Origin: Mycolicibacterium sp. CBMA 226
Lineage (GTDB): Bacteria; Actinomycetota; Actinomycetes; Mycobacteriales; Mycobacteriaceae
DNA: 64,000 nucleotides
NCBI RefSeq assembly: GCF_009729075.1
Contig: NZ_VTGY01000005.1
Location: 21,310-85,309 of the forward strand
Direction: 5' to 3'
The notes beneath the pieces are model-generated. The model did not search any database, was not told where the DNA came from, and worked only from the letters and a program-made list of their open reading frames with translations. This document shows positions 53,679-63,842 of the stretch, piece by piece (within the stretch, counting starts at the first letter, position 1; each line of letters begins with the position of its first letter). Position numbers and translations under genes: made by a program.

Positions 53679-54695
53679 GTGATCTCCTCAGCTGTTGGCG
53701 TTGTTGCCCGCTGGACTGCTCCGTTCCTGGCTGTCGCCGCCGTCGCGAGTGTGGGCCTGTCCATCGCCCCCGCGCCGCATGCTGGCGCGCCGGCGATCCG
53801 CCTGGTCGACGACAGCAACCCGCTGGCCGGCCGGCCCTTCTACGCAGACCCGATCTCGAAGGCCAGGGCGGCCGCCGCCCAATCCGACCCGCCCAGCCCC
53901 GAGCTCACCGCCATCGCCAACACGCCGCAGGCCTACTGGCTGGACCAGGCGTTCCCGGCCTCGACCGTCGGTGGCACAGTCGCCGGGCTGGCAGGTGCGG
54001 CGAATGCCGCAGGCGCCACCCCGGTGCTGGTTCTCTACGGCATCCCGCACCGCGACTGCGGCAGCTACGCGGCGGGCGGATTCGGGTCGGCCGACAGCTA
54101 CCGGGCATGGATCGACAGCGTCGCGGCGGGCCTCGGTGGCTCGCCGGCGGCGATCATCGTCGAGCCCGACGCCCTCGCCATGGCCGACTGCCTGTCCGCC
54201 GGTCAGCGTCAGGAGCGCCTCGACCTCATCCGCTACGCCGTCGACACCCTGACCCGCGACCCGGCTGCGGCGGTATACATCGACGCCGGGCACTCGCGCT
54301 GGGTGAGCGCCGAGACCATGGCGTCCCGCCTCAACGATGTCGGCGTCGCCAAGGCGCGCGGCTTCAGCCTCAACACGACCAACTACTTCACCACCAATGA
54401 GGAGATCGGCTACGGCGAGGCGATCTCCGGCCTCACCAACGGCGCGCACTACGTCATCGACACGTCGCGCAACGGGGCCGGGCCGGCCGAAGGCGACCCG
54501 ATGTACTGGTGCAACCCCGATGGCCGGGCACTGGGTGTCGCACCCACCACGGACACCGCCGGTGCGCACGCTGACGCGTACCTCTGGGTCAAGCGGGTCG
54601 GCGAGTCCGACGGGTCGTGCGGCCGCGGGGAGCCCGGCGCGGGCACCTTCGTGAAGTCGTTCGCCATCGATCTGGCGCGCAACGCAGCGCACTGA
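53679..54695 (+). CDS. Secreted glycoside hydrolase family 6 protein (cellulase)
   Basis: About 338 residues: an N-terminal export helix (APFLAVAAVASVGLSIAPAPHAGA) then a GH6 catalytic domain. The general-acid region is YGIPHRDCGSYAAGG and the second Asp block is IIVEPDALAMADCL; YIDAGHSRWV and NTTNYFTT are further family motifs. It cuts beta-1,4-glucan. No cellulose-binding module is attached. The mycobacterial CelA1 (Rv0062) is of this type. An upstream start at 53610 is possible; GTG 53679 fits the signal peptide better. Confidence 0.9.
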   Translation: MISSAVGVVARWTAPFLAVAAVASVGLSIAPAPHAGAPAIRLVDDSNPLAGRPFYADPISKARAAAAQSDPPSPELTAIANTPQAYWLDQAFPASTVGGTVAGLAGAANAAGATPVLVLYGIPHRDCGSYAAGGFGSADSYRAWIDSVAAGLGGSPAAIIVEPDALAMADCLSAGQRQERLDLIRYAVDTLTRDPAAAVYIDAGHSRWVSAETMASRLNDVGVAKARGFSLNTTNYFTTNEEIGYGEAISGLTNGAHYVIDTSRNGAGPAEGDPMYWCNPDGRALGVAPTTDTAGAHADAYLWVKRVGESDGSCGRGEPGAGTFVKSFAIDLARNAAH

Positions 54696-54725
54696 TTCTG
54701 CGCGCCGAGAACGGGTTTCGGCGCG

Positions 54726-55595
54726 TCAGGGGGCGCGGCCCAGCCAACTCAGGTTGAGTGACCGACCCACCTGGTTGAGTTGGTTGATGGCTTCCTCGAT
54801 CCGCCGCCGCGGTACTTCGACGCGCCACTGCGGCATCCGCCCGGTCAGTTGCAGCGTTTCGGGGTTGAAGCTGACGGATGTCGGCGTGAGTTCGCGAGGC
54901 AGCTTCGGCAGCTGAATCCGATAGGCGGGCAACCGGTTCGGTAGGCGCCACCGGGCTCTGCGCAGCACGACCTGCCGCGGCTTCACGAACAGCGTCGACC
55001 CGTCGATGGTCGCCTCGACTTCGAGATGACCGAGGTCAGGTCTCTTGGCCCAACGGATTTGCGCGACACCGCCGGGGTCGATCCGGCCGAGCAATTTGGG
55101 TGTAGCGCGGCCGGGCAGCGATGACGCCTTGTCGATCATCTTGTCGAGGGATTTGGTGGATATCTCGACGGTCAGATCCAGCGGCGCGGCGACGAGCATC
55201 GGCGTACTGCTCGGTTTGATGTGTGTGTTGTGCAGGACAGCGGTGGCTCTGTCGAATTGCCAACCGTTCCAGGCGATATCGGACGCCGAGATCGAGACGG
55301 TGTTGAGTTGTCCGACTGACAGGCTCCGCATGTCGAGGTCGGCATCGATGGCGGTGACTGTCAGAGTCATCTCGCCGGACCTGAGTTTGACGGTAATGCG
55401 TCGCCCGACCACCTGCTTGCGAAGCGTGTCGAACAGGGCCTGGTAGGCGCCGGCCGGGCCAGCGGTCAGCGGGCTGCCCGTGGCCGTCGACCATAGCGCC
55501 GACAATGTGTCCAGTGGCTTGAACGGGTCCCAGTTGGGCAGCGAGTCCCAGCTTGGGAACGAGTCCCAGGACGGGAACGATCCGGAGTTCGCCAT
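54726..55595 (-). CDS. DUF2993/LmeA-like lipid-binding protein with N-terminal Trp-Asp repeats
   Basis: A 289-residue protein of the DUF2993 family (LRSGEMTLTVTAIDADLDMR, TSVSFNPETLQLTGRM), the family of LmeA, a mycobacterial envelope protein that helps mannan elongation and binds phospholipids. Unusually, it begins with a tandem repeat SFPSWD-SFPSWD-SLPNWD instead of a signal peptide, so its location is unclear. ATG at 55595; a TTG lies two codons earlier. Confidence 0.78.
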   Translation of the reverse strand: MANSGSFPSWDSFPSWDSLPNWDPFKPLDTLSALWSTATGSPLTAGPAGAYQALFDTLRKQVVGRRITVKLRSGEMTLTVTAIDADLDMRSLSVGQLNTVSISASDIAWNGWQFDRATAVLHNTHIKPSSTPMLVAAPLDLTVEISTKSLDKMIDKASSLPGRATPKLLGRIDPGGVAQIRWAKRPDLGHLEVEATIDGSTLFVKPRQVVLRRARWRLPNRLPAYRIQLPKLPRELTPTSVSFNPETLQLTGRMPQWRVEVPRRRIEEAINQLNQVGRSLNLSWLGRAP

Positions 55596-55654
55596 ATTCA
55601 ATCATCGCCACTGGGCGGCTCGGGAAACTCATCGTTCCGCAGTGGGGCAGACAG

Positions 55655-56452
<798 letters not shown>

Positions 56453-56496
56453 TCAGGGCAGGGAGCGCCGTCGCGCCCGCCCTCGTGTGGAGGCAA

Positions 56497-57984
56497 TCAC
56501 ATCTGGTCGGCGCCGGCGGGCGAGCTCCCACCCGGTGGGACTGTGGCGTCTGCTTTTTCCTTCGCGGCCCGTGTGTTCTGCTTCGCGGCCGGCTCTGCCC
56601 AACCGGACGCCGTGAGCAGCCGGTCGAGTTCGGCCTTCGCACCCTCGAGGATCTCCCATGGGTCCTCGACGAGGTCGGGATCAGCCTGGATGCCGACGTC
56701 GACGTTGCCGCCATAGCTGAAGACGGTGACGTTGATGCCCATGCCGACGGTCAGTGGACCGACGGGCACGATGTGCTCGATCTTGGCGCCGGCCATGTAG
56801 AGCTGGATCGGCGGGCCGGGGACATTGGAGACGATCAGGTTGCTGGCCAGCGGCAGCTTGTCTTCGAGCTTGGCGGCGCGAAAACCCTTGAACACCAGGT
56901 TCAGCAGCACCGGCGGCGCGAAGTCGGTGAGGCCGATGGACTGGCCTGCCTGCAGGTCCTCGGCGAGGGCCTTGGCGCTGTTCATGCCGTTGTGGATGGC
57001 GGAGAGGCGCTCGACCGGATCCGCCACATCGGTGCACATCGAGGCGATCATGGTGTGCACGTGGTTGCCCGGGGTCTCGTCGCCCGCGTCGCGCGTCGAC
57101 ATCGGCACGGTCGCCAGGACCGGGGTCTCGGGCAGCGCGTCGCGCTTGGTCAGATAGGTGCGCAGCGCGCCCGCCACGACGCTCAGGATCACGTCGTTGA
57201 CCTTCACGCCCAGCCCGTTCTTGACGTGCTTGATGTGCGCCATGGGCAGCGACGTGTACGCGAAGCTCCGGTGCGAGCTCAGCGCGCCGTTGAAGCTGGT
57301 CTTGGGGGCGCTCATCGGGCGTGGCGGTGGATCGTCGCGCCGTAGATGGCTGATGGTGGTCACCGCGTTCCGAACCGTTTGGCCCAGGTACTGAACGACT
57401 TTCGGCGGCGTGGTGGCCGCGGTGAGAGCGCCCTTGGTGAAGAGCTCAAGGCTCGAATGACGGGGCTGCTCGCCCTCGTCGGGCAGCTCGACGACGGGGC
57501 CCGTGGCGTCGGGCGCCACGTCACACAGCACCGACGACAGGCCGGCGCCGGACACGCCGTCGACGATCGAGTGGTGCGTCTTGGCGATGAAGGCGACGCG
57601 GCCGCCTTCGAGGCCCTCGACGAACCAGCTCTCCCAGAGCGGCTGGTTGCGGTTGAGCTGACGGGCCAGGATTTCGCCGACAACATCGGCAAGCTCCTTC
57701 TCGCCACCCGGAGCGGGCAGCGCTGCGCGGTGAAAGTGGTAGTCGAGCTTGAACGCGGGATCATCGACCCACACCGGCCGGTCCAGGCCCAGCGGCACCT
57801 CTTGGATACGGCGCCGGAACGACGGCAGGTAGGGCAGACGGCGGTCGAGGTGGTCGCGCAGATGCTCGAAGTCGAATCCTGCTGCGTCAATGGGATCCAG
57901 AATCATCAACCCCAACGTATGCTGAGGCCATTCGGTGCCCTCCATGGACAAGAACATGGCATCCATGCCGGACAACCGCTTCAC
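56497..57984 (-). CDS. WS/DGAT-family acyltransferase
   Basis: A 495-residue wax ester synthase/diacylglycerol acyltransferase, expected to esterify acyl-CoA to diacylglycerol or a fatty alcohol for storage lipid. The catalytic HHxxxDG is in KTHHSIVDGVSG; LSGMDAMFLSME opens the family domain and NLIVSNVPGPP closes it. The C-terminus has an extra charged tail. GTG at 57984 follows GAGGGGAG by 7 bases. A promoter is visible upstream (58026-58053). Confidence 0.92.
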   Translation of the reverse strand: MKRLSGMDAMFLSMEGTEWPQHTLGLMILDPIDAAGFDFEHLRDHLDRRLPYLPSFRRRIQEVPLGLDRPVWVDDPAFKLDYHFHRAALPAPGGEKELADVVGEILARQLNRNQPLWESWFVEGLEGGRVAFIAKTHHSIVDGVSGAGLSSVLCDVAPDATGPVVELPDEGEQPRHSSLELFTKGALTAATTPPKVVQYLGQTVRNAVTTISHLRRDDPPPRPMSAPKTSFNGALSSHRSFAYTSLPMAHIKHVKNGLGVKVNDVILSVVAGALRTYLTKRDALPETPVLATVPMSTRDAGDETPGNHVHTMIASMCTDVADPVERLSAIHNGMNSAKALAEDLQAGQSIGLTDFAPPVLLNLVFKGFRAAKLEDKLPLASNLIVSNVPGPPIQLYMAGAKIEHIVPVGPLTVGMGINVTVFSYGGNVDVGIQADPDLVEDPWEILEGAKAELDRLLTASGWAEPAAKQNTRAAKEKADATVPPGGSSPAGADQM

Positions 57985-58025
57985 CGCAATACTCCCCTCG
58001 TAAACCACGGATTTGTGGCGGCAAT

Positions 58026-58053
58026 AACGTATCCGCGGTTACGAGTTCTACAA
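58026..58053 (-). promoter_or_regulatory. Likely promoter of the WS/DGAT gene
   Basis: Minus-strand TTGTAG (58048-58053), 16-base spacer, TACGTT (58026-58031), giving a start near 58019 and a short leader to the GTG at 57984. The surrounding gap (57985-58221) is clearly more AT-rich than the genes and has no convincing gene. Confidence 0.45.
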
Positions 58054-58221
58054 TTGCTACTTCCCAGTCAGCGAGATCGAAACTTCAGGCCTAGCGGTGG
58101 TTTCTCTGGTTATTCGGCATGCTGGTGCCACGTTCACTGGGTTAGCTGTTTCACTTTTTCCGCGATTGGCGAAGAAACGTAGAACTCGCGAATTGCGGAA
58201 TATATTTTCGAGATTTTCAAT

Positions 58222-59544
58222 TCATGAACACACTCCGTCGATCAGTCGATCGAGTGGAACGGCGTCGGCCATTACCCGGTAGCCGACCAGGTTGAAATGC
58301 AGATGATCGGAGCCGTCATAGGCCGGATTGATGCGTGTCGGATCGGCCGGGTCGCGGACCGCGGCATCGAAATCAACCACGCCGTCGGCTGGACTCTGTG
58401 CGCGGATCCAGGTGTTGACCGCCTGACGCCGGGCTTCGTCATCCGGTGTGGCGCCGTCCATTCCACCAATCGGTGTCATCGTCCCCTGAAGGACACGGAG
58501 GCCGCGGGAATGCATCCGGTCAATCAGCTGGCGGTAACCGGCCACCAGCTCGTCGACCGTGGCATTGGGAGCCATGATCAGATCGTTGATTCCTTCCAGC
58601 AGAACAACTGTCGTGACACCGGCCTGGCTCAACACATCGGCATCAAGGCGATGGATCGCGGCCGGGCCGTACACGTCGGGACTGCCGCCCGCGGTGGCGT
58701 CCTGCAGGACGCGGTTCCCGGCGATTCCTGCGTTCAGGACCGCCAACGGTCGCGCGGCAGCGCGCAACCGCCGGGCCAGGTTGTCCGGCCAGCGCCCGTC
58801 GGCATCGATGCTTTCCGCGGCCTCTGGCATTCCCCCCGGAGTTCCCTGATAACCGTCGGTTATCGAATCACCCAGTGTCACAACGGCACCGGTTGATTTG
58901 GGCGCCTGGACCTCGATGCCGTCGACGAATGGCCGGGCCGTCGTGTGTTGGGTGAACGCGGCCCCGTCGGAGTCGGCCGTGTGGTCACCGGCGTTTTCTG
59001 GCGTCAGGTAGGACGTCTGTCGTGCGGCGTAGTGCTCGGTCGGTCTGATGTCTCCGGCGATGTAGACGCTCACAGCGATGGGCTCAAACGCGTTGAACGT
59101 GAACGGAACCGGGTCGCTCACCACATCCTGCCCGGGCGCTGCGGTGACAGATTGCTTGCCGTCGAAGGTCAGCGAGGCGGCATCCGGAGTGAGCGCGGCG
59201 GCCGACACCCGGTGGCCGAGGGTCGTGCGGGTGAACGTCACGGGCGTCGTACCGAACCGGTTCGACAGCCGTACTCGTGTTGTCGAGCCGCCGAGCGTCG
59301 GGGTGAGGATCGCACGCACAGTTTCGTTACGGAGCATGGACTTTGGGTTCTGTGACAGGTCGAAGCGGTCCAGATTGATCGAGTCGCCGGTGTCGGTGCC
59401 GAGCGACGCGTCCGACGGCGGCGCCTCCCATGCGCCTACCCAGCCTTGGTCGGTGCACGACGCCGGCTGGGCGGCAGCTGGTACCGGTGCGGCGAGCGGC
59501 CAGCTCAGCACGATGACGCCGAGCAACGAGACCTGGAACTTCAT
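58222..59544 (-). CDS. Secreted SGNH/GDSL-family esterase
   Basis: A 440-residue exported hydrolase. The signal peptide (LLGVIVLSWPLAAPVPAAAQ) is followed by a beta-rich N-terminal domain (to about residue 215) and an SGNH domain: VTLGDSITDG (Ser nucleophile), the Gly in NAGIAGNRV, EGINDL (Asn) and DGSDHLHFN (Asp-His). It may deacylate sugars or lipids outside the cell. Its start overlaps the end of the FAD oxidase gene by 4 bases. Confidence 0.9.
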   Translation of the reverse strand: MKFQVSLLGVIVLSWPLAAPVPAAAQPASCTDQGWVGAWEAPPSDASLGTDTGDSINLDRFDLSQNPKSMLRNETVRAILTPTLGGSTTRVRLSNRFGTTPVTFTRTTLGHRVSAAALTPDAASLTFDGKQSVTAAPGQDVVSDPVPFTFNAFEPIAVSVYIAGDIRPTEHYAARQTSYLTPENAGDHTADSDGAAFTQHTTARPFVDGIEVQAPKSTGAVVTLGDSITDGYQGTPGGMPEAAESIDADGRWPDNLARRLRAAARPLAVLNAGIAGNRVLQDATAGGSPDVYGPAAIHRLDADVLSQAGVTTVVLLEGINDLIMAPNATVDELVAGYRQLIDRMHSRGLRVLQGTMTPIGGMDGATPDDEARRQAVNTWIRAQSPADGVVDFDAAVRDPADPTRINPAYDGSDHLHFNLVGYRVMADAVPLDRLIDGVCS

Positions 59545-60920
59545 GACCTGGAGTCCGCGGGCGAGATGCCCTGTTCGAAGCGGAACACGTTGGCGGGGTC
59601 GTAATGGGCTTTGATCGTGCGCAGCCGCTCGACGCCGGCACCCCAGTACGCGTGCTCCCAGTTGGGCATGCCGGCGTTGGGGACGTTGGTGTACGCGCCA
59701 TTACTGAAGGGCTGCAAGGCTTCTCCGAACTCGGCGATCCAGGTCAGGCACTTCTCGGTCAACGGGTCATCCGCAGCGGGTGTGCCACCGCGGACACCCC
59801 AACCCGCGCCGGGTTCGGCGTAGAACAGTGCGTCGCGATGGGCGTAGGCTGCGCCACCGCGTGGCTCCCTGGTCAGGACGGCACCGCGTAGCGCGTTGGT
59901 GAAGTAGTTGCACGCAGGCGTCGGCGCTTTCGACATGTAGGCGCCAACGATCTGCACGGCCTTCGGCGGAAACGGCTCAGACATGAACTCCGAGAGGAAC
60001 TTCCAGTTAGCGGGTTCCTCGTCCAGCGGTATCTGAAAGCCGGCGAAGATGTCGGCCCAATCGGCGTCGGTCGCTTCGACCTGGGGTGTGCCTACCGCGA
60101 GCATCGGCGTGAGCATCTGTAGCGCCTCGGCTTCCGACCCGGAAGCCAGGACGCTGACCATCGAGATCTCGTCGCGCCGGATCTCCAGCTGACTGGTGAG
60201 GCGATGGTCCAGGAACGGCGCACATCCCTGCCAGGCCTCGAACACGCCAGGCAGGTCGCCGAGGCCCTGCCAGCGTGAGACGACGTAAACAGCTTGGGCC
60301 AGTGGATGAATCGAGTATGTCATCGACGTGACGATGCCGAAGTTGCCGTTGCCGGCGCCGCGCAATGCCCACAGTAGATCGGGGTGGTGCGTCTTGTCGG
60401 CGACGATCACCTCGGCGCCGCCGCCGGCGGAAGCCACGACCACCTCAGCCGAAAGAAGGTTGTCGCATGCCATGCCGAAGGCACGGGTCAGCAGCCCGAA
60501 GCCACCACCGAGCGTCGCGCCGACCAATCCGACGGAGCCCTCGGTCCCGGTCGGTGCCGCGAAGCCGGCCTGGCCCAGCGCTGCCACTGCCTCGGACTGG
60601 TTGAGTCCGGCACCGATGGTCGCGGTCTGTGATGCGCTGTCGATCAACGACGATTTCATCTGGCTGACGTCGATGACGACGCCGCCGTCGACGGTGGACC
60701 AGCCTTCGAGGCAGTGCCGTCCGCTCCTCGCGCGCACCGGGAGGTCGTGCTGCCGCGCCCACGTCAGTGCGTTGACAACATCAGTTGTCCCCGTGGCGAA
60801 TACGATCACAGCGGGCCGGTTGGTGTAGAGCAGGTTGAATCCGGCAACCGCGTCGGCGTAGTCGATGTCATCGGGGCACACGACGCGGCCGGTCAGGCTG
60901 GCGGTCGAGGTGCGCGTCAC
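59541..60920 (-). CDS. FAD-linked oxidase (berberine-bridge-like)
   Basis: A 459-residue oxidase with the PCMH-type FAD domain (VVNALTWARQHDLPVRARSG) and a C-terminal BBE domain (WGAGVERLRTIKAHYDPANVF). The His of ARSGRHCLEGWS is the expected 8-alpha covalent flavin attachment; the second (Cys) attachment of bicovalent members is absent, since that loop reads GSVGLVGATLGGGFG. Substrate unknown; relatives oxidise alkaloids, sugars or alcohols. There is no signal peptide. The GTG at 60920 overlaps the permease stop (GTGA). Confidence 0.88.
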   Translation of the reverse strand: MTRTSTASLTGRVVCPDDIDYADAVAGFNLLYTNRPAVIVFATGTTDVVNALTWARQHDLPVRARSGRHCLEGWSTVDGGVVIDVSQMKSSLIDSASQTATIGAGLNQSEAVAALGQAGFAAPTGTEGSVGLVGATLGGGFGLLTRAFGMACDNLLSAEVVVASAGGGAEVIVADKTHHPDLLWALRGAGNGNFGIVTSMTYSIHPLAQAVYVVSRWQGLGDLPGVFEAWQGCAPFLDHRLTSQLEIRRDEISMVSVLASGSEAEALQMLTPMLAVGTPQVEATDADWADIFAGFQIPLDEEPANWKFLSEFMSEPFPPKAVQIVGAYMSKAPTPACNYFTNALRGAVLTREPRGGAAYAHRDALFYAEPGAGWGVRGGTPAADDPLTEKCLTWIAEFGEALQPFSNGAYTNVPNAGMPNWEHAYWGAGVERLRTIKAHYDPANVFRFEQGISPADSRS

Positions 60921-62398
60921 TGGACCGACTCCGGCGCGGCGAACTCGTCGATGCCCGGTTCGGTGTCGAGCACTCCGCGATTGAAGACCAGCATCTTGAC
61001 GAGGTAGCCGATGCCGACGGCGACGAGGCCCAGCACGATCATGCTGGGCACCCGCGCGGTGGTGGGAGTGACGAGGACGAAGATCGCGACCATGACCCAG
61101 ACCAATGCGACGACGGCGACGGGCAACTCGAAGCGACCTAAGCTGAACCCGCCTTCCTTGTTTTCCAACCGTTTTCGCACGGCGAGATACAGCACAACGA
61201 TGGCGCCGTAGATCAGCGCCGGAAGCAGCGTCGACGCGATTATCAGCTGGATCAGCGCTGACCCGTGCAGCGTTGCCATCAGCACCACGCCGACCGCGAG
61301 GATCAGCAGGGTGGCGGCGATGGGAGTTTGGGTGCGCGGGTTGACCCGCTGAATCACCCGATGGGCCGGGAACCGGGCGTCGCGCGCCATGGCGAAGGCC
61401 TGCCGCGAGCACGCTGCCATCACCACCATGCCGGCACCGAACATGGCCAACACGATGCCGGCCAACAGGATTCGCTCGGCGACGGGCCCGAGCTGCTCCC
61501 GGATGATCAGCGCCACCGGCGACCCGCTGTGGCTCACCGCGGTGACGTCCTTGATCGCAACGGTGAGCGCGATCAGGAACACCAGACCCGCGACGCCGGC
61601 CGCAATGACCGAGGCGACGATGGCGCGCGGGACGCTACGGAACGGGTCTTTTGCTTCTTCTGCCAGGTTCGCGGCGGAGTCGAAGCCGACCAGGGTGGTC
61701 AACCCCATGATCATGCCGGCCATCAGGCCGCCGCCGATGGCGTAGTAGTCGCCCGCTCCCGCCGTGATGCCACGTGTGGTCAGGTTGTCGACGTGGCCAC
61801 TGCCGGTGACCGCCATGACAATCCCGAGCACGACGACCAGGACTAGGACGATGCCCAGCTCCAATCCGACTGCGGCGGAGGTGATCAGGCCGAGCAACCG
61901 GGTCGACGCGATAACCAGAACGGCCTGGACGATCAGCACGGCGATGGTGATCAGCCGTGCGGTGTCCTCGTTGTCACCGATGCCGAGCAACGGCATCAGT
62001 GCCTGACTGGCCAGAGCGTTGTCAACGGCCACCGCAGCGGTCGCGAGGTACCAGAACGTCAGCCAACCGAACAGCCAGCCCACCCTCGGGTTGGCCAGTC
62101 GTGACGCCCACTGGTACGAGGACCCGCTGAGGGCGATGCGTGCCGCGAACTGCGCGACGACGAGCGCCACCAGTGTCTGCCCGATTGCGGCGATGATCCA
62201 CAGCCAGATACCGACGGGACCGGTGGTCTGCAACAGGTCGTCGTACGTACCGAAGATGCCTACTGCGACCGAGATGAAGGCGAACGACACGGCGAAGACC
62301 TGGAAGCCGCCGAGAGTCCGTTTCAGTTCTGGCGTGTAGCCGCAGTCCACGCATTCGGCGTCGGCAGCGTCCGGAAGTGCAACCCGGTCTGTTGTCAT
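60917..62398 (-). CDS. APC-superfamily amino acid/amine permease
   Basis: A 493-residue permease with about 12 membrane helices (FQVFAVSFAFISVAVGIFGTY in helix 1, GLTTLVGFDSAANLAEEAKDP in the helix 6 region) of the amino acid transporter type that carries choline, GABA or amines. It overlaps the FAD oxidase gene by 4 bases, so it may import the oxidase substrate. Its own start overlaps the end of the FadB remnant. Confidence 0.9.
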   Translation of the reverse strand: MTTDRVALPDAADAECVDCGYTPELKRTLGGFQVFAVSFAFISVAVGIFGTYDDLLQTTGPVGIWLWIIAAIGQTLVALVVAQFAARIALSGSSYQWASRLANPRVGWLFGWLTFWYLATAAVAVDNALASQALMPLLGIGDNEDTARLITIAVLIVQAVLVIASTRLLGLITSAAVGLELGIVLVLVVVLGIVMAVTGSGHVDNLTTRGITAGAGDYYAIGGGLMAGMIMGLTTLVGFDSAANLAEEAKDPFRSVPRAIVASVIAAGVAGLVFLIALTVAIKDVTAVSHSGSPVALIIREQLGPVAERILLAGIVLAMFGAGMVVMAACSRQAFAMARDARFPAHRVIQRVNPRTQTPIAATLLILAVGVVLMATLHGSALIQLIIASTLLPALIYGAIVVLYLAVRKRLENKEGGFSLGRFELPVAVVALVWVMVAIFVLVTPTTARVPSMIVLGLVAVGIGYLVKMLVFNRGVLDTEPGIDEFAAPESVQ

Positions 62399-62739
62399 GG
62401 CACGGCCCAGCCTTCCGTCGCCCCCGTGGCCATAATTGTCACGTGAGTCAATAGCGGTCCGGGCGGAAACGGCGGAAGTTTGTGGTTACGACCTATCCCC
62501 GTAGTTGCGGGCGGGACGAATCGGCCGCGGTAATTGGCGGCGAGCTGTCGCGCATGACTACGCAGTGCCTCGACGCCGCCCGGATAGCCGGCGATGAACT
62601 GGCGCACGCCGCCCGTCCACGGCGGGAAGCCGATGCCGAAACCGGAGCCGGCATTGGCGTCCGCGGAGTTGATGACGCTGTCGGCGTAGTTGTAGAACCC
62701 GGCACCGGCTTGCTTGCCGGTGCGGCCGTATCGGTCCAT
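62395..62739 (-). pseudogene. C-terminal remnant of a FadB-type 3-hydroxyacyl-CoA dehydrogenase
   Basis: About 115 codons with homology to the last domain of trifunctional fatty-acid oxidation proteins: RYGRTGKQAGAGFYNYAD and then ADANAGSGFGIGFPPWTGGV, QFIAGYPGG and HARQLAANYRGRFVPP. In full-length relatives these two blocks are about 90 residues apart; here they are almost adjacent. The N-terminal 550 or so residues are missing. So it has both a 5' truncation and an internal deletion. Confidence 0.78.
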
Positions 62740-62925
62740 CGGTGTATCTGGTGGGCATTGCAATATCGCAAGGTGAGTGGCCACAACGACGCGCCGTGAT
62801 CTGCGGTGTCCAATCCGTGACGATTCTTTGACCGAAATATTGACGCGCCGTACGGATTTCGGCGTTTCACGCCCCATACCATGACGGTGTTCAACCATGC
62901 GGCCAGCGACAAAGGGGTCGGATAT

Positions 62926-63723
62926 ATGCGGGTGTTAGTTCACGGTGTCCTTGCCGTGGTCGTGGTCGCCACGACCACCACTGGCGGCGCGCTCGGTATC
63001 GAAACGGCGGGCATCCGACTGCCGTTGGGCTCCATCATCGAGTCGACGCAGCCCACGCAGGGAATTCCGGTCGGCGTCGCGCATCCCATCGTCGTGACCT
63101 TCAAGCGCCCGATCACCAACCGCGCCGCCGCCGAGATGGCCCTGGACGTGACGTCGACGCCTGCGATGACGGGCAAGTACGAATGGCTGGATAGCAAAGT
63201 GGTGCAATGGGTTCCGGACGGCTTCTGGCCCGCCCACAGCACCATCAAGTTGACGGTCGCCGGCCAGCCGATGGCTGTCACCACCGGGCCGGCGGTCATC
63301 GGCACCGCGCACGTCGCTGACCACACCTTCACCGTCACGATCGACGGCCAGACTCCACCGGACATGCCGGCGCCCCACCATCTTCCCCACCTCGGCGAGT
63401 CGGGCGTACTGCTCGCGACCATGGGTCGGCCGGAGTATGAGACACCGGTTGGCAAGTACACCGTGTTGGCGAAAGACCGCAATGTGCTTATGGATTCGAG
63501 CAGCGTTGGCATTCCCGTCGATCATCCGGACGGGTACATGACGGAGGTCGAGTTCGCAGTGCGGATCAGCCGGCGCGGACTGTTCGTACATTCGGCGCCG
63601 TGGGCCGTCGAGTCGATGGGCTTCGATAACGTCAGCCACGGTTGTATTGGTTTGGCGCCTGCGGGAGCCGAGTGGTACTTCAACACCGTCAACGTCGGCG
63701 ACCCAGTGATCATCGAGCCTTAG
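62926..63723 (+). CDS. Exported L,D-transpeptidase (YkuD family)
   Basis: A 265-residue cell-wall enzyme forming 3-3 peptidoglycan cross-links. An N-terminal export/anchor helix (VLAVVVVATTTTGGALGIETA) is followed by an Ig-like domain and the YkuD domain with HSAPWAVESMGFDNVSHGC (catalytic His and Cys). There is no lipobox, unlike several mycobacterial Ldts. The ATG at 62926 has AAAGGGG 8 bases upstream; an in-frame ATG at 62881 is less well placed. Confidence 0.9.
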   Translation: MRVLVHGVLAVVVVATTTTGGALGIETAGIRLPLGSIIESTQPTQGIPVGVAHPIVVTFKRPITNRAAAEMALDVTSTPAMTGKYEWLDSKVVQWVPDGFWPAHSTIKLTVAGQPMAVTTGPAVIGTAHVADHTFTVTIDGQTPPDMPAPHHLPHLGESGVLLATMGRPEYETPVGKYTVLAKDRNVLMDSSSVGIPVDHPDGYMTEVEFAVRISRRGLFVHSAPWAVESMGFDNVSHGCIGLAPAGAEWYFNTVNVGDPVIIEP

Positions 63724-63759
63724 CCTGCGCCACAGCGCAATTCGTCGTCCTTCACCATA

Positions 63760-63790
63760 TTGACCCTGAACTCAGGGCGCTCGCTACTCG
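63760..63790 (+). repeat. Dispersed 31-bp repeat, copy 2
   Basis: Begins TTGACCCTGAACTCAGGG and ends ACTCG. CCCTGA-AC-TCAGGG gives a perfect 6-base stem. It is 29 of 31 identical to copy 3. A partial inverted copy lies directly after it (63793-63815, minus strand TTGATCCTG ... GAGGGCGCAC). Confidence 0.65.
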
Positions 63791-63842
63791 CACAAGTGCG
63801 CCCTCAGCACAGGATCAACGTGGGGCGGGGTGCCGTGGTCGG

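Noticed and set aside
58097..58282. 61-codon frame in the AT-rich gap
   Set aside because: No ribosome site, overlaps the esterase end, and unusual composition follows from the AT-rich DNA.
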